Below are positions 20,523-34,000 of a stretch of 64,000 bases of DNA, piece by piece. Positions within the stretch are counted from its first letter, which is position 1. Every line of letters begins with the position of its first letter. The stretch spans positions 1,116,001 through 1,180,000 of the forward strand of contig JAKFAO010000003.1 in the NCBI GenBank assembly GCA_021527695.1, given 5' to 3'. The notes beneath the pieces were generated by a model, which saw only the letters and a program-made list of their open reading frames with translations, was not told the DNA's origin and made no database searches. The position numbers and the translations under genes are program-made. This DNA is from Naematelia aurantialba (lineage: Eukaryota > Basidiomycota > Tremellomycetes > Tremellales > Naemateliaceae).

Positions 20523-20690
20523 TGTCTCTTCCTACAGACGAAACAACGAGAGCACTATCTTTTTGCCGAAATCTTGTACTCTTAGAATGCATCTTTTCCC
20601 GATGCGACTGCACTCGCCGGCTCATGCTCACAAGCTCACAAGCGCCAATATGCATGCCTTTAGTTAGCCAACACATTTGTTCCTTCAGAG

Positions 20691-23150
20691 TCAGCACTGC
20701 CGATTCACGTAAATCGTGCTCGTCTCCGCCATGCTCCCGGGCTTCGTCGCCACAATCTCGATCTTGGTCTCCACCCTGGATAGAGGCACCACGACGCTCC
20801 AGCGCATTCCTATCGTCTTGTGTTTCTCGTCGTCCAGCACAAACTTCGGCAGGCTCCCAGGGTTCCCATTGACTCTGAGCGATACTTCGGGGACCTCTAC
20901 CGTCTGAGCGTTCCCGTTAGTCGCTGCCGGCGTCGGCGTCGGCGCTGGACTGGAAGTCGGCGTTGTCGCCGGTGCCAAGGCCGGTGTCGTAGTGGTTGCC
21001 GTCGCCTCATCGGCTGTTGCACGTGCTGGAACTGCGGGAGTCGCCGGGGACTCGGCGACATACGCCGTGAGCTCGAGTTCAGAGGTTTCCGCGCCGACAA
21101 ACACGGCGTGAGTGACGACGCCCCGCATGTTGTACAGTCTGACAGTGGGTCGGAGGTCCGGGTCGGTAGTGGAGGGAGTGGAGAATGTGAAATCAATCGC
21201 GCTAATGGCAGGAACAGGCGGGGCCTGTCGGTCAGGCAATGCGGAAACACCGTTCGGGCGCCCGGAAGACGGGAGATCCCGTAAGGAAGGCATACTGAAT
21301 CCTGGTGACGGGGTGGCAGGCGGGGCGAAACCCCGTTTCTTCGCTTCGTTGGCGGCTGCCATTTGGCGATACATCTGCATCTGCAAGGGCGGCAGAGAGT
21401 CGAGCCACGCCCGCTGCTCGTACATCGGGTAGCGGGGTAGCGAGGTCACCACTTCCTCAGTGACGACCCCGCTCGGAAGGGCCGGCAGATAATGCGTCGG
21501 CGTGCCGGCAAGAGGGGCGGGAGATGGCGTTGGCCGAGCATAGGGCTGCGACTGGTGAGTGGGATATGGCGGGATGGGTATGCTGGATCGGTGATAGTCG
21601 GTAGACGGCATACTCGAGGTCGGGGTGTATCGAGTCGGCGTCGGATTGGTGGATCGCACGCGGAAGCGGGCTTGGTTCCCCGCCGTTATCCGATTAGGAA
21701 TCTCCTTCCTGTGGAAAGCCAGTATATCCTATCAAAATCAGGATCGTCTATGCGATGGTGAGTTGGGGAGGTACGTACTCTGATCTGCTGAGCGTCCTTG
21801 AAGACCTCACTGTCGTCCTCATTGTACAGCTGTGCATTTGCGCACATGAGCTCCACGTCGTCAAAGAATTGCTCCCATGTCTCGTATATCCGAGCCAACA
21901 TCTTGTCCTGCCAGGCGTCAGCTGATGTCGCTACGACGCGTCCGCAACTTTCCTCGATCTCCTGCAGAGAGATTGGTTTCTTGATGGCCAGGTAGTAATC
22001 GGGAAACTCATCACGCTTTGGCAGCTCCATGAAGATCCCAGAAACGTCGCGGCCACTCCCACTGAACCGGCTCAGCACCGTATATCCAACAAGCTATAAG
22101 GGGAGACTCACTCTCTCGCCCTGGCATCTTTGATGGCACGAAGAACCGGCTTGATGAGCTTGTAAACCGTCGGGCCATCCTTCATATAACTGCCGCGCTT
22201 CCTCGTCCGCCCCGAAGTCTCGCCGTCTGCCGAAGCAGTCGACGGCCCACCCATGTCCGCGTCTTCTTCTGGCTGGCCGTCTCCAGAGTCAACAGTAGGG
22301 AGTGGTGGCGGAACGGGTTCGGCGGGCGGTTCGGCTTCTTGCTCGGATTCCGATTCGTGTGCGTCGGTGGATGTGAGCGTCGCGTACATTGTCCGCGTCA
22401 TTTTCTGCTCAGTAAGTGACATCAGGCCGCAACCGTATCTCGAGTAAACGGCACACTCACATGAAGCTTCTTTGCATAAGCGAAGATGAGTGACTCCTTG
22501 ACATTATCTGGAGTGAAATCAGCATCAGAACGTAACACGGGACCCGCGGATGGAGGAATAATAGAAACGTACATCGTTTCGCGTTGGTGAACATCTGGCC
22601 GAGGTCCGTCACGACTGCCTTGAGGGTCTCATATTCGCCTGCATCGAGTTTGGCTTTGACCATATCCAGACTGATTGGATGTTTTATGATTTCGTAGTAA
22701 TCCGGCAATGCGCGCTGGGTCTTGTCAGCGCCCTCTCCAGCACTATCTGTGAAGCCAGAAAGCACACGGAGAAGCCAAGACTATATTCTCACCTTGTTGG
22801 GCAACTTGAGGAAGGGCTCTGACATTGAAATTCCGCTGCTCGGTCAGTCTCTCCATAACAGTGTCACGGGACAAAGGGGCCACCTACTCGCGATCGACAG
22901 ATGACAGGACCTTGTTGTACATCTGCATACCCAGCGCCTTGGCCCTCTGCGGATCCTTAGGATCCATCACGGCATTCTTGTCGTCTTCGGGCTCCGGTGT
23001 GGGTGTGCGGCGCCGCTTTGATCGTTCTTCACTGATGATGAGTGACGGGTCGACGCCCATTCGGCGCTTCTTCACTCTCGTGGCTTTGGACTCGGGATCG
23101 TCCTTGCTGCTCGAGCCAGCCGCATCAGCTGTGGTTGTTGGGCTCGACAT
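20691..23150 (-). CDS. RSC4-like tandem bromodomain chromatin-remodelling subunit
   Basis: Seven exons (23150-22888, 22835-22793, 22720-22573, 22507-22461, 22404-22112, 22070-21779, about 21704-20691) give 699 residues. Two acetyl-lysine-binding bromodomains are present: the first with SEPFLKLPNK, ALPDYYEIIKHPISLDMVKAKL and FTNAKRYN (about residues 92-165), the second with FMELPKRDEFPDYYLAIKKP, ISLQEIE and CANAQLYNEDDSEVFKDA (about 270-360). An acidic linker lies between them. The C-terminal third has a Pro-rich stretch and a beta-rich segment (VRLYNMRGVVTHAVFVG... KTIGMRWSVVVPLSRVE) typical of Rsc4-type proteins of RSC/PBAF remodellers. The start is the first ATG (MSSPTTTADAAG); codons upstream lack one. 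Divergent from RIB7 across 325 bp. Confidence 0.85.
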
Positions 23151-23475
23151 GGCCAGCTGGCGACGACGAGGTGGCACCCCCGAGATGTAATGCTAGCAGT
23201 GCGTGCAGAGAAAAGGAAGAATAATGGCAGCGGTATGCCAGGGATGGATTTGTTGTTTCTGGTACGGCCACGTGGACGTGGCTTTTCGCCGTCGCGTCGC
23301 GCGCTCTCCTTTGTTCGACCATTCCATGTTGAGGGTGGTGGTGTTACGGCTGGAGTGCTTACGGCTAGCGGTGTGATGCGTATGGCTGGGGCATTCGGCT
23401 TGTCAAAGCACAGCGCTAGGACGACGGTCAATCACGAGCTAGCTGGAGCCTGTGTCGTCCGTGTCGACTGGAGAG

Positions 23476-24759
23476 ATGACATCGCCACCCGCCTTCCTCG
23501 TCCGTCATTTGCCTCGGCATGAAGCCCACTCTTCCGGGCGGCCCTTCATCACCCTCACATGGGCGCAGTCACTCGATGCGAAGATTGCTGGCCCGGGCGG
23601 GGCGAGAGTGACCATAAGCTGCCCCGAGACGTTTGTCATGACCCATTGGTACGCTGCTTCCCTTGGCTGCCCATTTCCTTCTCTCGTCCTTCCTTCCACC
23701 CTTCCACCCATCCACCCATCCACCCATCCACCCATCCTTCCTTCCACCTTTCCCACCCTTCCCTACTTTATCATCCTCCCTCTTGGATGTTGCCGTACTC
23801 AATTGTGCTGACAGCTATGGCTCGCCAGGATGCGGACGATGCACGACGCGATTCTGATCGGTATCAACACCCTGATCATGGACGATCCGCGCCTAAAGAG
23901 TGAGCCAAGCCTCTCTACATTCATCCACCGGGGCAACATCCACCGGGGCAAGCTGATACGGTCGTGGGTGTTACAGTCCAGCTTGTGCCTCAGGACGATC
24001 CGACACTGCTCCCACCACAACCGTTGATCCTAGACCCGCAACTGCGGTTCCCCGTCCGCGCACGCATCCTCAGCGAGTGGAATAATCACAAAACCGATCC
24101 GTCCCAGGTGGTCCGACAGCCGTGGATCCTCTGCGGGAACGGGGTAGACCACGAACGGATCAGGCAAGTAGAGGATGCCGGGGCTAGAGTGGTTTCCGTC
24201 GAGCTTGATACGAATGGTGCGTCCACCAGCCCTTGTCAATGTCATCAACGTCATCCACTCCCAACGACATCCACTCCCAACGACATCCACTCCCAACGTC
24301 ATCCACTCCCAACGTCATCCACTCCCAACGTCATCCACCGTCAATGTCACCATATATGTCCATGACAATGTCTCTAAGCCACCAGGACGGCGAGCTGACA
24401 GGGCATTTAGGACGGATACCGCCCGCCTCCGTGCCTGCGATCCTGACGTCGCTCGGCCTGCGATCAGTGATGATCGAAGGCGGCTCACGGATCTTATCGT
24501 CATTCCTTCACGCCCCGCCGGGGGCCGACGGCTCCCCCCTCGTCGACTGCGTGGTCGTCACCGTCGCGCCCATGTTCATAGCCGACGGTATCGGCGTTGT
24601 ACCGCCCGTAAGCTGTCCATTCCATTCCTCTCCGTTGCAACAGCACCTGACGTACGACAGGACGAGAGTACCCGTCTTCCACAGTTGAAAGCGGTGCATA
24701 CCGAGGCGATGGGCCGAGACGCCGTCATGGTGTGCGAGATCCATACACCAAATATCTAG
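23476..24759 (+). CDS. RIB7: 2,5-diamino-6-ribosylamino-pyrimidinone 5'-phosphate reductase (riboflavin synthesis)
   Basis: Rib7 performs the NADPH-dependent reduction in the fungal riboflavin pathway. Five exons (23476-23648, 23829-23899, 23977-24216, 24402-24607, 24685-24759) give 254 residues, close to the yeast enzyme. Signatures are RPFITLTWAQSLDAKIAGPG, MTHWMRTMHDAILIG across the first intron, INTLIMDDPRL, PLILDPQLRFP, SLGLRSVMIEGGSRIL and HTEAMGRDAVMVCEI. Introns 1 (180 nt) and 3 (185 nt) are three to four times longer than usual here, and both contain tandem repeats. The third-intron acceptor was chosen at 24401 because it restores GHLGRIPP in frame after ELDTN. It converges with the giant PH-domain gene, 270 bp between stops. 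Confidence 0.92.
23703..23734 (+). repeat. 8-bp minisatellite in RIB7 intron 1
   Basis: Four perfect copies of TCCACCCA lie in the middle of the intron, in a pyrimidine-rich strand context. The repeat accounts for part of the unusual intron length. Confidence 0.85.
24252..24331 (+). repeat. 16-bp tandem repeat in RIB7 intron 3
   Basis: Five consecutive 16-bp copies of CATCCACTCCCAACG(A/T), followed by a broken sixth, fill nearly half of the intron. Copies differ only at the last base. The reading frame of the flanking exons is unaffected because the whole array is intronic. Confidence 0.9.
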
Positions 24760-25029
24760 GGCAGCCACCCACAATCAACATAATCATGAGCATCACATTT
24801 CCTGCATGACCACAACGACTCGATCAACGCAGGTTATATGGCAGCATAAGCTCGGTAGACATAGACGGGGCGAACCTCCAACTGCAGTAGGCCAATCAAT
24901 ATGCATGCGTTATAATCGTAAGATGAAGCTCAGGCGTGATCGACGAGTTCGGCAAGCCTACAGGCCAGCCGGCACTGTCCAAACACAAGCATGTTGATGT
25001 TCTTTTGGAGGCAGACACGGGACACGCGC

Positions 25030-28000
25030 TCAAACCTGAGGCAACGGTCGCGTCTACAGGTTGGTCAGCACCAGCCACGTCCCTTGCAATGTACACTCAC
25101 GCCCGTGGGCGGCGGTGGAGGGGGCATCACTCTTCCGCCGAGATTCGTAAGCTGCTGCGGGGCGGATGTCGGCGCCGGTGCCGCTGGCGCCGCGATCGCT
25201 TGTGGCTGTGGCTGTGGCTGTGGCTGGGGAAGCGGCCGTGCCGGACCACCAATGACGGGGATCTGAGGTGGCGCATACGTCGACCACGCAGGGAAACCGC
25301 CTGGTGCGCCCCCCTGCCCGCCTCCTGGAGCAGGTTTCGGCGGGTCGGGCTACTCTGTTTCAGCCATGTATCTCTTTATCTCTTTCCCGGCGTGTGATGG
25401 AAGGAGAGAGATACGCAGGAAGAAATACGGACCTTGTTCTCCGCCTTGGCTGGGTTCTTTGGTGGAGCCGTAGGATAGGGCAACACAGCCATGAGGTCGC
25501 TGTCTTGGCAACCGTTGTTGCACAAGAGGTCCAGTTGCACCGCCGTGAGGGGGAGCGGTTCCCAGTATGCCAAGCGACGGACCAAGGCGTTGCCAGGGAG
25601 GATGATGGAGAAGAATAGCCGCTCCTCAGAAGCATGAGATATATCAGAAAGATGCGTCATGGTAGTGGGGTCGGCGCAAGTATGCAAGAGCGAATACGAA
25701 GAGAAAGGGAGATCCTGTCAGCGGCCATTCGAACAGAAAACACACAAGGTACGCACCCATGGGATTGTCGCCCCTTCATGAGTAACAGTTCTGCAAGCTC
25801 CCTATTGTGCGATTTCAGCCTTGCCGTTTCGGCGTCTAATGAGGGCGAACGGAGCACACAGCGGCTTGCGTTGCTTCGAGGGCGTGGCAAGCCAAACAGG
25901 CACAAGGAGTACAGTGCCGATCAGGTATGAAAGGAGGGTGCGAATGGAACCTTACATGTACAGTGCACGGCGCGATTCCCGCAAGTCGCCCACTTCTTTG
26001 AGAAGCACCCGCACCTCACCCTGAGATTCCATCAGTGTTCTAAACTTGGACCCTTCTGACCCAGAGACATCGATGCCAAGACGCCGAGAGTAGCTATTCA
26101 TGGGGCGCTGACAGATTTCAAGGGAAACGACACATACAGAAAGAGCCTTGGAAAAGTCGTCGAGGTACCCGGCGAGGTTGAAGCCGACCTGTTCTCTTGC
26201 AGCTGCTTTGAGCGCAGCCTGAGTAGAGCTATGTTGATCCGTGTTGTGCTGCATGATGTCTGTGCCAAACTTGCGGATGAACTGAGCCTGACCATCGCCC
26301 ATCGCCCTGAACCCCATCAATCTGTGTGATCGCAGACAACAGGACACGCAAACTCACTTGAGTGCATCGAGGATAGCCTGCGTACCGGGTTTCTTGTCAT
26401 CCGCAGTCCGCCTCTTTTTGGCCTCCTCTCGCTCCTTCACGAGCACATCGAGCGAGTCTTGGAACTTTTTATCTCTGGACGACTTGTCGGTTCTTCGCTT
26501 ATCTTGCGCCTTGACGCGCTCGTCACTTGTCGACCGCCAGGCCTTTTGATCGGCAGCAAGGGCATCCTAAACCGGTCAGCAGGGTGCTCCGACATGACAG
26601 TGCAACTCACAACAGCTCGTTGTAGATTGAGCAAGGCATCAATGTTCGCCAGATGTCTATCCTCAAGAAGTTTGCGCTTGGCTTCCTTGTCCGCCAAGAT
26701 CCTGTCCCTCTCTGCCTTCTCGTCCGCTGCAGAGGATTAGCCATACCACTCTAGGCTCCACGTTCATCCTCACCTGCAATTTCAGCCGCAGCCTTCTGTT
26801 TCACAGCCAACTTTCTCGCATCCTCCAGAGCCTCCTCCTCGGGCGACAAGCCTTTGGAACCACCAGCGCCACCTTTCTTCAACTTGTTCGGCGGCCCTTT
26901 CTCCTTGACCACCGCTTCCGCGTCATGCTCTTGCACCAGCATTTCTTCACCTGGTAGATCGAGCGGACCGGCAGGAATGAGCATATCCTGGGCTTGCTCT
27001 TGTCCTTCACCCTGGCCCTTGTCCTTGCTCTTGCCCTTACCCGAGCGGGGGGTCGCAGGGATAGGTGAGACCGCAGATGGACCCGCGGCAGCAGCACCAG
27101 GGACCCCAGCCTGATGAGCACAGGGGAAGATGGGGTTTCCGCCAGCGTCTCGGGGAGCACTAGGACAGCACACCGAGCAATGACCACCACCCAAGTTGGA
27201 CTCGGCCAGACCGCGTGTCGCCGCCACATCCGCGTTGATCGACTCGGCGCCTCTGCCTCTCTTGCTTCCTGGTTCAGACGGCATGGCGGGTGCGGTGCCG
27301 TGTCGTACATAAGCTTTGGTTCCATCAGGCAACGTGACTTCTTCTAAAATCGGCAGATCCGCTGGCGGCTGAGATTTCATACTCGGAGCGGGGCCACCCG
27401 AGCCAGGTGGTCGCGGGCCGGGGACGACTTGGTTGGCAGAGCCTCCAGGTGCAAGGCCAGCGTCGGCACCAGGCTTCGACTTCTTCAGCTTTCCTGGTAC
27501 AACTGTTGGTGCTTGCTCAGCGGCCTGTGGGTCTCCAGTCATGCCTGGGACTTCGCTGTTCCGATCGGCGAATGGACCGGGCTGTAGAGGCGCACCAGCC
27601 ATATCGTGGCTGTTTATTCCATCGGGTCCGGAGAGCGGCTGGTCAGCCGCATCACCCTCGACCTCAGTCTTAGAAGGCGGGACTGGACCCTCGCCTTGGC
27701 CGCCCTGACTCGACGTGCCCTTTAACTTGGGTGGTCGTACCCTACTCAGCAAGCCAGGAGTCCTACCCGCATCTCCCGCTTTAGAGTCCGGCGGAGGCGC
27801 CCCTGCAGTCTGTGGTGGACCCACGCCCGGTACGGCGCCAAGCAAGTCGTGCTGACCGGATGCTGGTCGATCTCGAGCTGGATTGGTTTCAAATGTATTG
27901 TCTGCGTGGTGCGGTGGTCCCCCCGAAGGATCACCCTCAGTCACATCTTGCGGATCTGCTGAGTCACCTGCGCCTTCAGGTGCTGGACCTTGCGATGTTT

Positions 28001-31000
28001 GTGCCGGAGCCGTTGGGATGTTGGCTAGCTCGGTTGATTTTGGCTGCTTTGCAGGCGCATCAGGGAGTTCTTTCTGTGGCAGTCGCGTTGTCCAATGCAC
28101 TCCTTTTCGACCTCCCGACGATGAGGCTGGAGGCCTCGTGCCTGCAGGAGCAGCACCTCCTGGGTCTGCTTCAAGCGTCTGCCCACTATCACCACCAAAT
28201 CCTGCATCACCGGCACCACCAGCGCCGGGCCCAGCAACACCAGGGACACCTTGTGTTCCTGGTCCTCCTGCCCCAGTCCCAGCAGGCTCCGATGCTCCAG
28301 TATCCGCTTCGACGAGTAACTCCTTCGGTGGCACAGGATGACCATCGTGTGCAGAAGGGGAGACTGGAACGTTACGTGCGGTAGTCTCCGGCCGCTCTCT
28401 TGGGCGATTAGTATCCCAGACTTCCTTTGGCGCTTTTGCGCCTTTCGAGCCCTTAGAGATCGGCGGTGCGAGGCCGCCATCCGGTGCATGGTGGACGCTA
28501 CCAGATGGTGGAACGGCGTCGAGAGCTTCAGGATGAAATTGAGGGGTGGTAGGGGCGTCACCGAGCACGGAGAGCGGACCTTGGGACGGTACGCCACGAG
28601 AAGGGGGCACGTTGCCCAGCGTGTGGGCGGGTTGCTGCGGGCCCACATCAGCATTCACGTTCTCGGGTGCCCCGGTGATAGTGACTATCGAGCCATCTGG
28701 TCGGCGGTAAGTGCGAGTCGTAGTTTGGACTGATGGTCCACCGGGACGCTGGATGATCTAAGTACCATTAGCTCTCGGCGTTCCTAGAGCTAGCTAAACC
28801 CACTTCTTCGTGCTCTTCGCGAATGAGCCGATCGCCTCCTGTCTCCGTCTGGATCGGTGACATGGGATGAGGCGTGAGGGAGAGCGACTTGGGCATGACG
28901 AGAGGTTTTCCCGTGCGAGGATTGATTCTTGTGGCACCACCTGAATCGACAGAACCTGGAAGAACATCAGCTGCTACGTTGACTGGAGTCGAGCCTTGCG
29001 GGATAGACGCACCTGCAGCTTGAGGTTGGGCAACTGTATCAATTTCACGTTCTTCCTCGGTCTCGTGTTCCTTATGGTGTCCGCCTAGACCATCCCGAAT
29101 GACCTCTCGTTCCTTGATCGTCGTTTTTTCTCGAGTAACATCCGTGTTTCGGCCTAGAGGAGTGGGTCCGATATCCTTAACTGACAGTTCGGGGTCGTGG
29201 CCATGGTCACTTCCTGCGTGGCCGCGATGCATGAGTCCTGAAACTGGGCACGTCAGCTGAAAGCAGTTCGCGGTACCAAACACCCACCCTTGTCCATGAG
29301 TGAAGCGAGCTTTCGATCCTGTTCCATATCCTTGAGCGTAAGTGGGTCGACCGTTTCAGGTACACCTGCGGCGGCTGGTGGAGGTGCAGCGCGAATTCCA
29401 TCGACGACTCTACCGTCCGCCATGACAGTTCCGTCGGGAAGAATCGTGCCCGGAACATGTATAGCAGAAGGCGGTGGAGGGGGAACAGCAGGCGCACCGG
29501 CAGTTGGGGGTACGCCTCGGATACCATCGACAATATCGCCATTTGACAGGACGACTCTTCCGTCAGGAAGGACATGACCAGTAACGTGCTTTGGCTTGAG
29601 CTCTTCGCGGAGTCGAGCGAGGTCCGCAAGGATCGATGCGAGCTCTTGGCCGTTCGCATTGCGGGCGTCGGCGATCTGGTCAGACATGCCGTGAAGATAC
29701 CGTGACATTTCGTTCTGCTGGTCACCTTGGGCCTCGGCAAGTGTTTGGGCATTGTGCAGAGCACGCTGGAAGCTGTCATCCTATTTCCGGATTAGTCTTC
29801 CGTTCGCACGTGAACGAGAGCAGCACTCACAGATTCCGCGTGGGATACAGGAGGAATGTCGGCGTGATGCTGAGGGGGAGTAACGAGCTGCTCGGTAGCG
29901 GTAGTAGGCGTTGTAGAAGATTCTGAAGTCGTGTTGCCTCGGCCATAGTCCGGAGCAAGGGTGCCGGATCGACCAGGTTGACCAGGAATAGTGGGCCCGG
30001 ACGCATTGCCATACCGGGCCCCAGCAGGAAGACCATAGTCACCAGTTGTGCTGTATACGCCTGGCGGAGCCATGCCCGGCCGGCGAAGATGAGGAGCCAC
30101 GTTTGGTCCGAGAGCACCACCAAAACCGTTCAGACCAGGACGAAGGCCGGGCATGAATGGGCCCATGCCGGGGCCGGGTATGCCCATAGGACCGGGAAAC
30201 ATACCCATAGGCATACCCATGGGGCCAAGAGGGGGGAACCCTCGCCGGAAACTGGGAACAACGTCAGCACCTGACCAGAAGCAATTTTTAGAAGGACTTG
30301 AGAGTCACTCACTAAGTGGTGGAAATTGGGTCGCGCACTCCAGCAATGCGTGGCAACGAAGGCCGTGGGACATCTTGGAAACCTGGCGGGGGCGGAGGCG
30401 GGAACCCACCCATACTCATCGGCTGCATGGGCGGCCGCCCACCCGGGTAAGACTGTGGTGGATACGCACCCGGAGAGCGCACAGGTGTAGGCAGATCGAC
30501 AGGTTGAGGAGGCGGTGGGGGGCGAGAAGGTCCACGTTCTGGCCGTCCGTCTTCGTAGTAACCGCTCTGCTCGGACGGGCTTCGAGCCTCGGTGCGATAA
30601 GGGATCGGCCGCTGATCTCTTTGAGCCTCCGAAGGATCCGGCACGACCTCACGCTCAGGTTCAAGGGCAGCCTCACGTTGGGATTCGTATTCGGTGGGCT
30701 GCTGGTCCTCGGTATAGAACGACCGCTGATCATCGTCCGCATGGTGCTCTTCAACAGGCGTTGACGGAGGCTGTGCCTTTGGCGGACCGCGGCGTAAGAG
30801 ATGAGGTGGGACTTGAACGCGGGGCAAGACATGTTCGTCGATGGGTGAAGGTGGTGGCAGGTCCTGCATGGCGAATTCCTCGTCGAAGTCTCCCTCTGGC
30901 AGGTCGCCCTCGAGTAACGACTCCGAAACGATGGAGAAACGCTTTTTCGCTCGGTCATTGAGAGACGTGAAGCTGTTCACTGGTGCTCGCCTTCGAGGGT

Positions 31001-34000
31001 TCAGTTCCTCAGAATACATGGTCTCGCTGCCTTCAAAGTACGACCCGTCTCGTGTCGACTTGAGATCGCTCGGCGTACGCTGAGGGTGGGACATGGACTC
31101 CTCATACGGACCGGGCTGGAACGGCTCATCCTCGAGCTCAGTCTCTCCGAGACGGCTGAGCGCCCGTCGCAGCAGGTTTTCTACGCGCTGTACGCCAGGA
31201 TCTCGCGGAGTATACTCGACGTCGAAGTGGCGAGGCTTGGCGATGGCCTGAGCTAGGTCCTCGGTGCGCCCTAGTAGCATTCCCATGAGAGACTGCAGGT
31301 CATCCAGTCTCTCTGCCAAAGACGATTGGAGTGGATCCATTCTCGGTGTAGTTGGCATCGCTGTATCGAGCGACGAAGTTGACGAGCTTGATGATGTTGG
31401 CGATGACGGTGGTGACCCACCCTTCGGAGGAAGCGGTGGCGGTCGCTCAGATAGACTTCCAGCTATGTCAGTCACCTTTCCCTCGATGCGATCTAGCTGA
31501 GTCGCCATTCGCGTAGTCTGGTTTTGGCGAGCAGTGTCTTGACCCTGAAGATAGTTCTGCATTTCGTTAGTGGATACTCGCGGGAATACACGGATCTCAC
31601 CAGAATCCTATTGACATCGTAGCTCGCAGTGAAAGGGGCTGTGCTTGATGACGCGGACGTACTGGAAGAGGAGATCGTGGGTAGAGCAGACGTAGATGGG
31701 GGCAGAGACGGCGATGGAGCAGACGGCACAGGAACCCTACTTATCGAGAACCTGCTGGCGGACCCGACAGACTGGGCGGTCGAAATAGATTCTGGCTTGC
31801 CTGGCGGCACCCCTCGAATCGGGTCTGGTAGTGAGGACCTTGGCGTCAAGTACGATCTGCCCCGATCAACGACTGAAACATGCATGGCACTCAGACTCAC
31901 TCTTGGGTACCCCTCGCTGTAGTATATTGGGTACTCCGAGTATGCCAGGTCGGAGCGGTGACATAAGTCGACTCCCTGGCGGTGTCGTACAATGTATTCT
32001 CTATAGCTGTTCCCAAAGGGGTCCTCCCGGTACTTGTAGCGGTTGTTCTTCGTGGTGTAGCCGGTGATTTTGCAGACTGATACATTCCAGATCTGTTGCT
32101 TCCATCTGAAGTCTGTCGATCGAGTTCAGCGATCAAGCCGTGATCCGACTCTGGCTCGCTGATGACCGATGCCGTCTCAGCACGATCCTGCGCGGTCGTT
32201 TGTGGCGATAGCCGTTGGCCAGGACTGGTGGATCGGGATACAGGAGGTGGCGGAGCCGAGCTATAGTGACTCTGTGTATATGGCGCCGACTCATATTCAG
32301 TCCAGAGGGTGGAATGCGCAGTTGCTAGTCTCGTCGAGGTAGAAGAAGGTCGAAGCTTGTCTTCATCTGAAGGTGCGGTCGCAGCGTAATGGGACATGGG
32401 CGGGTCGTAGAGTTGGTACTTGACAGGACTACCTGGATCGGAACTGCGACCAGACGAGGCGGTCTCGTATTTCGAGTCTCGGGAGGGCACCGGCGGCGGA
32501 GCCGACTGATAGGATGACACGGACTCACGAGCTGTTGAGAGGCGAGACGCTGAGCGATCGGCGGGTGTCATGAACGGTGACCCCAGTCCGCTGGAAGCAG
32601 TGGTATAGGTCGATATTGGCCGGTGAGCTGTAGCCAAGGTGGACAATCGATCCTGAGAACTAGGCGACCCATGCGCCAAGGAGTATACCGACGGCTCGCG
32701 GTGCTCTTGGGCAGATAAGAGGCTCTGGCTCCCCTCTGGTGAAGGCACAGTGACGGCCACTTCCGGTACACCCGTAGCGGTCCGCTCAGAGGGTGTACCT
32801 CGTGATTCAGCAGTAGCCATATGGGTGCTTCGTTGAGGTGTGTACATAACGGTAGGCGATGACCAGGTCTGTGCTGTATGGACAGGTGACGAGGCATGAG
32901 CGGTGACGACAGATGACCCTGAGGTATATTGAGGCGCAGTAGTAGTAGGACTTGAAGTTCGGGCAGTGTGAAATGATGCAGCCCCCGCCGTATACGCTGT
33001 GGAGGTAGCTACTGGTGAAGGGCCTCGAGGAGTGTATATCGATTGCGTCTGCGAAGTCTCTTGAACAGTTGATGCAGGTACGAGTTGTGCGACCGAGCCT
33101 GCAAAAGATTGTTGTGGCGCCGAAGGAGAACTCAAGCCAGTAAGAGGTGTGGCGTAGGTTTGTGTAACCGGTGATGCATACATCGGAGGTGGCGACTGTA
33201 GTGGTGGTGGAGGAACACCTCCGGCAAAGGTGAAGTCCCGTGAAACGGGTCTCGATCTGGCCGCTTGAGCAGTGAGTGGGACCTCAACGTCCTCCAAGGG
33301 CATCGGGTCGCTGAGATCCGCTTCACTGGCCACACGACGCAGACTGCGGGTGCGTTCCAGACCTCCTGCGGCAAGATGCCGACTCCCTCGATGAACCAGG
33401 GGTGCAGCGAAACCACCTGAGGTTTCAATGACGGCGTCATCTGTGGTGTAGCGAGGATGAGCAGATGTCGACAGTGGCGATGGAAGTGCATGAGACGATG
33501 AGCCAGGTGAAGCAGGGGCCGGACGTGCATAGTGCGTCGACGCCGAACCGCCGTTTTCGCTCGAGATGAACGAAGCCGGACGGGATCCGTGAGCAGAAAT
33601 AGCTCGTTCGGCGGGTGCGACCCGCGTACGCTCCAGGACATTCCAGATGGCATTGACCCAGCGTACTCGTTCTCGAGCACTGTCACACCCAAGGCGTTCA
33701 GTCCCATCATCATAGACCAGCTTGAAAGGGTAGAGGTTCTCTGCCAAGTCGCCCTGCCGACGTGCAGCTGCACCGCCAATGTCATCGCCAATCATTGGAT
33801 TGTTCGGGCTGTACGTAGATGCCACCTCTATCGGCGCATCAGTTACAGCTCTCACTGTTCGGCGTACCATCACAATATTCCAAGTCTAGTGTTACAGTCG
33901 CTTGCGAACCCTCAGGGGTCCGCCAGATGAGTTGAAGACCATTGACGAACAATCGAGCATCGGCTTGCACCCATTCAAAGTCGGGAGCCAAAGTGGTGTC

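Noticed and set aside
23569..23802. Minus-strand Gly/Trp-rich frame over the RIB7 intron repeat
   Set aside because: It is simply the TCCACCCA minisatellite translated on the reverse strand.
27812..28384. 190-codon plus-strand frame antisense to the Pro/Gly-rich exon
   Set aside because: It mirrors a low-complexity coding exon on the other strand and shows no motif of its own.
30153..30764. 203-codon plus-strand frame antisense to the giant PH gene
   Set aside because: It is opposite a Gly/Pro/Met-rich coding exon whose reverse strand is naturally free of stops; no independent features.
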